DNA from: Notospermus geniculatus
Taxonomy: Eukaryota > Nemertea > Pilidiophora > Heteronemertea > Lineidae
Assembly (NCBI GenBank): GCA_002633025.1
Contig: NMRB01001964.1
Location: forward strand, 71,791-135,790
Length of the DNA stretch: 64,000 nucleotides
Direction of reading: 5' to 3'
Shown: positions 28,201-40,200 of the stretch, piece after piece
Layout: every line of letters begins with the position of its first letter
Position numbering within the stretch: the stretch's first letter is position 1
The notes under the pieces: model-generated
The model's database searches: none
What the model was told of the DNA's origin: nothing
The model's input: the letters and a program-made list of their open reading frames with translations, nothing else
Program-made: the position numbers and the translations under genes

Positions 28201-31200
28201 TTTGAAAAAAAATTGCACAACTCTCTTTGTTATTCATTAGTGATGTAATGGTTTCTGTGTGAAAAGTTTCTTTTGTGTTTTATTTGGCTGGTGATCATTC
28301 TTTGGCTCTGAAAGTTGCATAACTGCTGAATTCTTTTGTATGGCATTGAATATTTTTGTGATCCGATTTTTTAGAGCAGAAAGTCGGAACTTCTTTGGCA
28401 TTTTTGACAATAGACAGTTGCCGGGGCCAGGGTTCATCATGTTTCTATCTAAATTTGTTCCATTACAAAAATTTCTTGAATAGCAGCTGCTTTATGGGTG
28501 TTTAGTGTGATTAGACGTGCTATTTTTTGTGTGAAATTATTTCTGCGCTAAGGTTAAAAGTTGAGTATGGTTAGTGAATGAAGACGTGGCTCCATCCTTC
28601 ATCAAATTCATATAAAATTTTGGAGACCCCTTCAACCCAGTCTTGAATGTCTGTACCCTGTGGACACAAAATACAATATACCTCTCTCGCCCTTATCTAT
28701 CGCAAAGTCTGGGCTATAATTTACAATTCCTTTCAGTCCTTCCTTTGAGTTGTCTTCAAAATGGGACAAAATTTGATCCTAAGATCCCTTTGAAAAAAAT
28801 CTTCCCAGGTGAAAATAATGCAGCTTTGTGGTAATTTCAATTCATTCAAAACTTGCGGGGTAGCGGGAGCACCACGTGAAAAGGACTGCACACTTCCTGC
28901 ACATGGCCCGCCGTGAAAAATTGACCTGAGAAAACGATGACCTCAACTCGTGACTGGCAAGCGACAAGAATCATGCATTGTCCTTGTTTCTAAAGAAATT
29001 ATTCCTGTTAATTCAGGAAGGTGAATGATGGGGATTCTGTATACCGATACGGGCGAGCATCTTGATCTTAAGGAGGCGGCCTCATCCCACCCTAATCAGC
29101 AAGCCCGTCCTGAATGCCATCACAAACTTGTACATTATTATAACGATTACCATGACAAAGTCTCTGCGTCCCTGGTTACAACAGGGCAGCAGCTGGAGCA
29201 CGAGACCTGATCTCCATAACAATATGATCGCCCCAAGCCCTGGTTTTGGGGGACAATGAACGGCACTTATTGGCGCGTGGGTTGAATGCCTTGGCCTCCC
29301 TTGCACTGGGATCTGGGGTCATAAGGCCATGGAGGGCTTCCGAAATACTTGTACAGCTGCTGCTAGATTTACACAGTTCCGTGCCGATTTGGTCCCTTGG
29401 CCATGTGTGACCCTAGATTAGTCTATTCAGGTTTCATACTAATTATTGTTAATACACAGCACGTTATTGAACTTTAAAATGAAAGTCATCTGAGAGGGAA
29501 GATTTTGAAATGGAACGAGTAAATGAAAAAATGCCAATGACCTTCATATTGCAGTTTGGTTCGGACCAGTATTTGCATTTAAATGTGTGCTGGATAAAAG
29601 GAGGAACATGACAAAAATCTTCATGAACACTGTAGTCAACTTCCCCCTGGATATGCCAGAGTGGTGTGTCGATCTCCAGAGTGAAGATGATGATCTCCTC
29701 ACTGGCAATGTGCTTGGGCGTATTCGTATCTTCCGTGCTGACCCAGTTCATGTAGTCGCTGAACTCACCACGAGAACGGCAGTCTCGAACGCCGAGAACA
29801 CAACCTGAGTCGGGCCAAGAGCATGTTCTTCTCACTCGCCACTCAGCGGAGGGTTGACAAAAACATGTTATAGGCCCAACTCGGGTTATGTTCTCGGCGT
29901 TTTAAACAGCCATTCTCGAGTTGAGTCAACAACTAATGAACTGGGTCAGCACGAGTGTGGTCAAGAACAGGGATTCGAATACGCCCCTTATGTCTGAGAG
30001 CTGCGTAACCCATGTCGAGGATGCAACACGCACAGATGAGGTACGCATGGGTTTTACCTCGCAGTGATGTTCTCACTGAAATTTGCAATGCTTTAAAATG
30101 GACTGAACATACTACTAGCTTCCATCTCTCGGTTTTCTTTCGCAGCTGCACCAACTCAAATTTCTACCATATTCGGCAACTTTCACTCAGTTGTTTTAAC
30201 TTCTGATTCTCGCCACACTCCGCCCATTCATCCAGTGTATTTATAAAATATTCCCCAAGTGAAAAAGGCCATCCTATGAACAATTGAACTGCCTCCAGCA
30301 ATTGCATTAAAGATTACTCAGCATCTCAAAATTTCATGCTGCCACTCTTCCGTCAAATTTTGCTCATGGTGCAATGGATGGGATTCAACTTTTGGTGACC
30401 TGGACTTCACCATCTTATCACCACACCCAGATTTTCGGCAATCACACATTGACTGCTGTACATGAAAATGCATTGCTTCCACAGTCTCCTTGAGTTGAAC
30501 TGGTTTACCGTGTTGGAATACAGGCATACTTTCATGTACATTTTGTACCCGGTATGTACAATCATGGTCAACTTAACATGACACCGCGGTTCTTGCACCA
30601 CATGTTCAAGGACCACGAGGTGGAACAGATGGGACTGCTCTAGGTGGGTGTTGTCTGCACTAATTACCCCTCATGGCTGAAACCCCAAGGTTTCATGTTA
30701 GCCTACTGTCCCTCATTCTGACATTCGTAGCTCCTACAAAAATGTGGGGGTTGATTCTGAAGAAATATGAAATTCCCATCCTGCTTTGAGTGTGAATTTC
30801 TGAGTTCACCGAACCTTGACAAACCTGGATTTGGTTCATGTGAACCAGAAGTGTTACCATTGATAGCCTAGACACAAATGTGTGATAAACCATTGTTTGA
30901 ATACATCTTGGAGGAATTTGACTATAATTCCTCCAAGAATACAAGGACAGCGTTGACAGTGTTATCCAACAGAAGTGGCTGCTGAACCAAAATGGCTGAG
31001 GTGAGGAATAGGACATTTCACACCACCCAAAAATAGCCCCAGTTCCTATGCAGGAAGAAATTGTTGAAAATTGAAGTGAAATCTTGCCTTGTCCTGATTC
31101 AGACTATCAGAGTACGGCAAAATTAGGCTGCGTACTCATGAAATAAATGTTGCTATGCGCAGGATCGCCGTAGCCCCTGAACCCACGCTAAGCAAGTACA

Positions 31201-34200
31201 CAACACTACGGAGTACGCCCTTCCATACGTAACACTATGCCAGCTTCAAAGCATTTTTAGCTCACCTGTGGTGAGCTTATACAATGGTTGTGTGTCCGTC
31301 GTCCGTCGTCGTCTGTCGTCGTCCGTCGTCGTTGTCCGTTAGCAGGGCACGTTTCGTAACCGCTGGAGCTATTGATCTAAAACTTGGTACATATACACCT
31401 CTAGGTCAGATGACCTACCACACTAAGTTTCGGTCCGATTCGATTCTTGGCTTGGCCACCAGGTGGCTAAAACCGAAAACACAAAAAGAAAAAAGTGCAA
31501 TAACTCCTGAACTAATGACAGGATCATCTCCAAATTTTTATCATAGGTGTATCTAATGAGGATACATAACATATATAACGGGTTTTTGATTTGACCTACT
31601 TTTCAAGGTCACAGAGGTCAAAGTTCAAAATTTTGCCTTTTGGTGGCACGTTTCGCAAGTGCTTGGGCTATTGACCTGAAACTTGGTACGTATACACCCC
31701 TATGCCAGATGACCTATGACACCACGTTTCGGTCCGATTCGATTCTTGGCTTGGCCACTATCGACTTTGGCATATGTCAAAAATTCTCAAGCTAGAATGT
31801 TTTGACCTTGAAATTTTGACCGTAATCATGGCCCTGGAACTCACGGCCTGGAGCATTTCGATTTTACATTTGTTCTTCTGGTACGTTGACACAGGTGAGC
31901 ACATGGTCCATGGACCATTTCATTTGTTGGACTGTCGCAGGGTAGCGTACTGTAGCGTATGCATGGCGTAAAGTAGCGTAGTGTTGCGTAGACTTGCGTA
32001 AAAACTGCGTTCACCGTACTTTCTGCGTCCAGTGCTCTACGCTGAAAGTATGCGAAAAAATAACATGTTTAATTTTTTGCGTCCATCTCGTGTACCCCTT
32101 TGTGTCCCTCGGCATATTGCCACCTAGGCCAGCCTAGGCACAGCGTAGGGCAGCGTAAGCTCAGCGTAGTCGGTACGCCGCACTACGCAACTCTATGTAC
32201 CGGTAGGCCCGGTGTGAAAGGGCTTAGGTTTACCTTTAGCTATTTTGTTTGCAGGGCAGAATACAAAAGTTTAAAGTGCATGGACCTTAGGCTTCTAGAA
32301 TATGGGCCACAGTGTATTTTTAAGTTGCCGGAACTACTGTGACAGGAAGAGTTGGTCTCCCGAAACAAAACTCCTCATTGCCTCCTCCTTGCATTCCCAC
32401 CCGGCTACATTCCTCAGTGGCGGCCATCTTGATTTGACCTGAATCTAACCTAAGTTTCACCTCGTGTCCGAACCCCTCTCGCCTAAATTTGTCAAGAGCC
32501 AGGTGACAGAGCCTAATAATAGTTGACCATCGAACCTTTTGAGATAATTTTAGCCTGAATATAGATACCCAAGGCAGAATAATAACCAAATAAAATCCCT
32601 TTCGACCCTCTCATCATGATATTCATAAATTTAGGTGGTTATGAAAAGGGTCATTTCGTCGTGTATGGCATCATTCTCGTTCCAACTTGGGTCCTTCTTC
32701 AGGGTTTGACCTTCGCTTCACCCTCTGTTCCCCTGTGGTCCTGGTCGTATTGAAGCATGCCCCCAGTGGGAAGGGTCCAGTCTCGTTAGCCATTCTCAAT
32801 ATTGAGCAGGAAATCCTGGCAATGTGCCCTTATCACATTGAAAGAAGGGTGGCCAGGAAATCCTTTTGCCACCCTTCATTCAACGTGATAAGGGTTTCAT
32901 TTTGTTTTTATTTTTTAAGGGGTGTTAAGTTCCACCCTTTGGCCCTATCTTGTTGAGGCAGCTGATTCATTACTTTCTTTTGAATCCTATCACATGGGTA
33001 GTGCTGGTCCATCCAAAAGAATTGAAAGGACCATTGTTTTGAGTAGCAATCCTATACTCTGGAGAAATTGCCCTCTTCAGACCATACATCAGCAAGTCCA
33101 TACATACTTTTACAGTTAAGAAATTTTGAAGTTAGACAAAATGAAGGCCACTTGTGCTGAAAATTCCAACTTGTATGTAGATGGAGTCTGCAGTTCTATG
33201 TCAGTTCCCTCCTGAAGATCCTTGGAAAAAAACTTGTAGTCGATTTTCTGTCTTGTTCAGTTGCTCACGTTCACCTTTCAACTCTTGCAGTCTGCATGTC
33301 GGTATTATTTCCAGACCAGTGCCGTCAGAGTTTGGTGGGTGTGTGTGAGTTTGAATACAGACTATTCATTGCTTTCTGCATCACTTATGTACTATGTACT
33401 CTAAGAATAAAACCCCACACAATAGGCATGATAGGTCCTGATATCTCTTGTTTGGATTGGCCAACCAGTTGCCCTGTCAACAGACCAAGCACTATATACA
33501 TTGGTAACAATTCATTGAAAACTTGCTCCCCTTGTTTGAGTGGTGACAACATTTTACATGTTTAGTGCAATAGTGTTGCCATCAGCAATGGCTTCCAGTT
33601 CAACTTCACATTGTCTTCAACTTCAAGGTTGTTGTAGTTTTATGTCAACTTCAACAAAAAGATGTGTCTTCAAATTCCTTTTGAACACATGATCTGTGCA
33701 GAGCTTTCTCATATTTTCTGCTAGGTCATTACATAAGCCTGGGCCCAACCATCTAAACAGCAGTGTCTCCGTTTGGATTTGTCTGTCCTTAAATTTTAAT
33801 ATGCCCGCTTCTAATGAAAAAAGGGGCTTGTTCCAATTTCAATATGATGGCCGCCAGAGCTGCCATCTTGATATTGGTTTCCATCAATTTCAGGTAGAAC
33901 TCGTCGTTGATGTGCTTTGTTCTCGCCATGTTGAAGGACAGTGACTGCATGACAGCAGTTAGTCGGGCAATGGTGAAATGTACCCCACAGGGAAAGCCTG
34001 GATCCTCCCACTGATACAACACATCGAGTTGAATTAAGGAGCAGTGTGGTTTATGCCTTTGGGTGGGTCCGTAAGAAGACCGGAATACACCGAAATACGC
34101 CGGAATACACCAAAATATCGCCGAAAACAGGGTTAAAAGGCTTCTTTTCAGTATTATTATTAGTGAGGCTTGATGTATCATATCACTCCAATGCAGAAAT

Positions 34201-37200
34201 GTACAATATCAGTCTCAATTCTAACAGAAACGTCGCCCGATGGGTGTTTTCGGCGATCGACCGCCGCCATATTGGATAACCTCAAACATGCATCCAAGAT
34301 GGCGACCGCTGGCCGCCCGCCGAAAACACCTGATGCGATGTTTCTGATTTTGAGGCTGATCTTGCCCGTATCTGCCTCGTATCCATTAGCTACAGCATAA
34401 GAGTGAAAATAAACCTTTTGTATCGTATTTTCGGCAGTATTTCGGTGTATTCCGGCGGATTCCGGTGTATTCCGGTCTTTTTATGAACCGCCTTTGGGTA
34501 GCATACTGCTGTGATGGCCATCTTGGATTCTGGCAGTGTTGCATCAAAGTGCATCATGCTCCATTGCACACACCAGACACCTCTTTTCGAAACTGGGTTA
34601 GCAATGACGAAACACCCCCAAATTTGACACCCTGAGCTGTGTCGCTAGGAGACCAGTACAAAGTGTCTGATTCTCATCCATTCCAACTGTAGTTAGCATC
34701 CATTTCTTAGGGTTCTGCTCTGCACTATGTGTAGTATTTGGAGCTTGGTGACACAACATTTGGTCTGTCCTACATCCATCTTTCTTTCAATGGCTTTGTC
34801 TTGTATTCAATGGTACTTGGAGGACAGTACTTCAATACAGCCACCCCGAAAATCTTCATTGTTGCATTCATGATATTCAATGTTGCATTCATGATATTTC
34901 GGCAGCGATACTCTGCTGCCATGGAATAATGGCATTGTGTAGAGTACATAGACTGTATTTGTGTTGGCCCTTGACTGTGAGATATCATACCGTGGGGGTA
35001 TATTGTGTCATGGACATCGACCTCCTTTCTGTTCAAATATGGGTACTTCAACCCAGCATATGAAAAGTGCTTTTATTTTAAGTAACTGAAATGAAGTTAC
35101 ATGCTGGGGGTGAGGGCTCTCTCCCTCCCAGGTTTATCAAAAATTAAATAAGACATGTGGTTTTTGTTGAGCCCAGTTCATTCAACAATTGTCCTAAACG
35201 GGTGTCTATAAAACTAAGACCTAAGACTCTATAAAACTAAGACCCACTATAAAACTAAGACCCATTGTACTATAAAACTAAGACCCCAACTATAAAACTA
35301 AGACCCATTGTACTATAAAACTAAGACCTACTATAAAACTAAGACCCATTGTACTATAAAACTAAGACCCTACTATAAAACTAAGACCCATTGTACTATA
35401 AAACTAAGACCCCCAACTAAACTTTTCCGAACATCATTTTCCTAGTTTCTTGCCTGACATAGCAGCAAGAATACTGCTGAGGTGTCTGTATTTTTTCCAA
35501 GGACATATAAATTTCAAGCCACTAGTATCAATTCAATGCACCCAGACACAGTGAGTCTGGCTTATTGTCTCCACAATCAGCCTCATAATGCTAAGATGAC
35601 CCAGACTCATAGTATTGGCTAACATACCTGCTTGTAGGTCACTGGCATTTTTAGACTGGCTGTCCAGGTGGGTCACTGTTGTTTCAACTTATTTGACATA
35701 ATATAAGTGTGTACTATGTAGTATAAATGTGTTGTAAATGATCTCTTGTGGTGCTGTGCAGCAAAACATATCAGGGTAGGTGGTCACATCTGTGTAAAAC
35801 AGAGATGGCCTGATTGAATGTCACTTTGAAGATGTTGACATTGGAACCTTGACTTTGGAATGAAATAAAAGGAGTAGTCCTGAATCTGATTTATAGGCAA
35901 GTCGTACTGGCAGCAGGATGTCTTTCTTAAGTTCCCAGGCCAAAGCTTGTCGGCTTTACCCTATATATATATTGCCAACAATGTTTTTAGCCAGGTGTTT
36001 TAAAAAAGGTATGTAGTGACGAAGGACGTAAATGCCCAGAAGCATGTAATTTTTGAGGAGATATGGATTCAAGCATGTAAAGCCAGAACTGATTAGATAG
36101 GCTACAACATCAGGAATAGTAACTCGGAAATGATGTTCAGAAAAGTTTAGTTGGGGGTCTTAGTTTTATAGTACAATGGGTCTTAGTTTTATAGTAGGGT
36201 CTTAGTTTTATAGTACAATGGGTCTTAGTTTTATAGTAGGGTCTTAGTTTTATAGTACAATGGGTCTTAGTTTTATAGTTGGGGTCTTAGTTTTATAGTA
36301 CAATGGGTCTTAGTTTTATAGTAGGGTCTTAGTTTTATAGCACAACGGGTCTTAGTTTTATAGTAGGGTCTTAGTTTTATAGAGTCTTAGGTCTTAGGGT
36401 CTTAGTTTTATAGACACCCGTCCTAAACGCTACTTGCTAGTTGACCGAGAATCCACCCAGAGTGGTCTTCAGTTCAGAAATTTATTGAAAGTGCATGGGA
36501 AATGAAGAGGGAAGGAGTCCTTTGATGTGGAGGAGGGCGTGTGTATTGCACTTGGCTGATATTATTATCATAAGCAAATTTTTCTCACTATTATAAAAAA
36601 AAATTCAGTTTTCCCACTACTTGGTATTTGGTTATCAAATTCCCACCCACTTCACCACTTTGCTTCAGACTTCGTCGAGTACTATGAGACTGCTGCCATG
36701 TCTTTGCAGTGCCATCAGAACTGGAGGCAACTAAAGTTTAAAAAGTTTTAAAGTTTGGGTTTATATTCTGTGATATCAACTACAGTAGAGGTTCTCATCC
36801 GACTTTACACTTTATAACCCCTGTCTGTCCTGAAACCTTTCAGTAGAACTCACATGAGGTGCGCATTCAGCGCTACAATCGAGCATTTCCGACTGGTACT
36901 CGTTATACACCTGGGTGGAGAGAGGCCAGTGAGGCAAAGAGACTTGCTCAAAGTCTCACGCCCAGTGGGATTCGAACCCAGGACCCTCTGACTGCTATAT
37001 GGTCAAGAGACCCAAACCACTACACCACCAGGCTCCTCAACTGGTTCCTCGGCTCCATGAGGCATGTGAGGAGTTGTGTAGCCAAGTGGTTCATTTTGCA
37101 TATCCGCGTGTAATGATCAGTCAATTCATGAAAAATGTCAATTCATGGTAGATGTCCAGAGACCAAGGGACATTTTCAAAAGATGCATTCCTAACAAATT

Positions 37201-40200
37201 TTGTGGTAAACAGTTTGAAAATTCCATGAATGTTTGGTTTTCTGGTTGCATGTGCAGTGAAAGAACAGGAAGATCTTGCTGCTGATGCTGCCAGAAGGTA
37301 TGCTCCGAAGTTGAACTTACTCCATCGCAAAATCCTGCCTAGAGCGATCAAATAAAGTGAATAAACGCTTCCTTTATAGAACTTCTGGTCTATTTTCTTG
37401 GGCAGCAACAAGTGAACGGCTGAATTTATCGCAGGTTCTTTCTATTCTTGCGAGCACCTGTACCAAAATATCCGAGGGGACAGGTTCTATTCAACCATTG
37501 TGGTTGACGATTTCATTTATCATGTCCTGAATGGTTTGCCCTGGGTTCGTTCCCTCGGCCTACACCCTGCACAGGAAGTCCTTTTTACAGGGAAAATTGA
37601 CCCAGAAGGTTCGCAGACAGGTGCTTTGTCGTAGTGGAGTATCCATATGGAGGGTAACAGAGATGGAGGCCTACTTGACATGAAATGGACTCAACGGGGG
37701 AGACTTAAGAAGTTTTGTCTTCCCCAGCCCCTTGTATTCAAATTCCCTGGATGACCTGTTCCGCATCTTTGCACCAGGAGCAGGTTATCTCCATCAACAG
37801 GTTGATTTCTTAAGGATAAATATCAGGGAACAGGTTCATCTTTTGTGAGGTGGAAGGGGGTCGGTGTGTCAGATCTGTCTGGGGTCTGAATGCTTGTTCA
37901 TTGACGAGGGGGTGGAATAGGTCAGGTTGGTGGGGACCTTCTGTTGCTGTGAGACTCTCTTGGGCGTTTGATGACTGAGTCTTCCTGATCATACAATAAA
38001 CCGTTCAATTTGATTTAAAAATGTATAGCTTGCTGTGACAGGAAATGAAATTTAATTTTAATAAGAGGGTTTTGTGGTCAAGGGCAGGTCTTGACGAACC
38101 CCCCAGGTTTATAGTTCCTGGTCTTGGTGAAAAGGTTTGCCAACTTCCTGAAGTTCAGATTTCTTGTGCGGTGATTAGAGGTCATGGTGATATCTGCTCA
38201 TCAACAGAACAGGTGAGGGGCAGCCAGATTCCCATCAATTTCTCAAATTTTTGATTTTTTGTGCTCTCAAACTCTCATCAACATGGGAAATGCAGCATAT
38301 TCTAAGTTAAGTTTCATAGTCAAATTTTTCATATCATATTTTCTGATTTTCAATAAAGGCTTACATGGGGGGGGGGCCTGGACATTTATAAGCTGTTGGC
38401 CCTGAATCTAAGCAAAAGTTGTTATTCCTGAGCCCCTCTTCTCATTGGTCGATTCAAAATCATACTATGGTGATCACTTATTGGGAAAATCATATGTGAA
38501 AGAGGCATGTGTTGATAACAATAGTGTTTACTCCAGGCTGGGGGCACACACATGACAACCCTGTGGCATTAGCCTGAAATACAATGACCAAATATTGAAT
38601 TTATTATCAAGACAATTTACACCTATACCCTGGACTTTCCACCATTTGAACTGGACAGATGACATTATGAACACGAATCTTGTTTGTCTATGGCTCCAAC
38701 TCTTGGGGTGTGAGACTGGTCAGGGTCAGTCCGGTGACCGGGAATTTTGGCTGGTTACACTTCACTAGTCCATGGACAACCCTCGTCCTAGTTTTGCTTG
38801 GGTGGAAATGGAAAATTGTATAGCAATGCAATGCATCCCTTGATTGATGTCAGCAACAAAAAGAAAATAAGATTTTCAAGGCCAGTAATTTGGGACTCAA
38901 ATCGCTGTCTAGTGAACTCTGGTGCTTCATTTGGCCATGAAGCTGGCTACTGGCAGCGAAAGGGTGTTGTTTGTCGCAGGTCCGGCCCCCAAGGGAGGCA
39001 TCAGGGAGGAAGTCCTCACTGTGTTCCTGGATCAGAATCTGATAGTGAGTGCTCAAGACTACTCAGTCCTGCAAACATACCCTGGGCTTGGGAGGTGTTG
39101 ATAGATTTTAGTAATTTGAAGGAAATGTTTACGCCATGTCTAGGCACCCAGGGGAGGAAGGGGGTCACAAATGGGCCGAGCGCATGAAGGGCACTCAATC
39201 AGAGAATGGGTGCTGGGCATGAGTCTTTGTTCAGTATGCCAACTTTCAAAAGGTGTCAATGACGGGAGGGACTCAAAATCCATGTTTGTGCCAGGCTTGG
39301 CCACCAATGTTTTTAGCAGTTAAGTTCCATCATTGGGGTGTGGCTTTTGGCATTCATAGCAAGGATATTATTATTAAAACTGTTAGTCGAGACAATTCAG
39401 AATGCTTATTACACTTACAGTTGTCTTGATCCATGAGAGTCACTCAACTACACCTGCCATCTTTCTGAAGCTGATCACCTCAAAGCGCTGAAATATCATT
39501 GAAAACGTGCTCAAAATGTCCTCCTTCATGTTTGTTTTATGCTGAAGCTGAGACATATTACATTCTTGGATGGATATCACATCTTAATCTTGGACAGATG
39601 TCATATGTTATTGCTTGCTAAACAACTGGTTCTGAATTAAATTACCTATGCAAAGTAATTAATTATATTCTCATGCTAATTAGCATTCTGTTATTAATCT
39701 TAAGACAATTATTGCACTGTTTTTTTAGCAATTTTCATCTCTTCTTCTTAGTAACTGTCAAATATTATGGGTGTGTTTATAATGAAAAACAGGTTTGATT
39801 AAATCCTACTTGGGTTGGAGAGAAGAAAATTAATTGGAATTAAGAGATATTGGGTGGAGTTGGGTGGGACTCTGTCGTGCCGGCTTGGGACCAAAATAAA
39901 CACATTTGAATTGGTTGTAGAACACAAGGTTTGAAACAAAAATAATCAGTGCAGGAGACCTGGTGCAAGGATATATACAGTATCCACATGGAGACCCCTT
40001 AAGCCCCTTAAATCCCTTGATATACCCTACTTTGTATATCAGCTTCCCTGGGATTAGTGTCCACACCTCTTGGGTAAAACGGAGTCAAAACGGATCCACT
40101 CCCATACTGCTGCGTGCAGATGGCTCTGGTATAACTGACCCGTCTCACATTCCCCCTTATCCCTTGATATATGCTACTTTGGATATCAGTATCCCTGGAA

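Noticed and set aside
29464-29835. 123-codon minus-strand frame
   Set aside because: Half of it lies within the foldback element 29716-29985, and no domain is visible.
35200-36419. CRISPR-like array from regularly repeated units
   Set aside because: Genome is eukaryotic, the units are head-to-tail without unique spacers, and they recur inverted as transposon arms.
36968-37036. Minus-strand tRNA gene
   Set aside because: A and B boxes are good, but the anticodon arm is irregular and a SINE body follows, so it is called a SINE.
38798-39187. 129-codon plus-strand frame
   Set aside because: No splice sites in phase with CDC25, and flanking CDC25 exons join without it. Treated as intronic chance frame.
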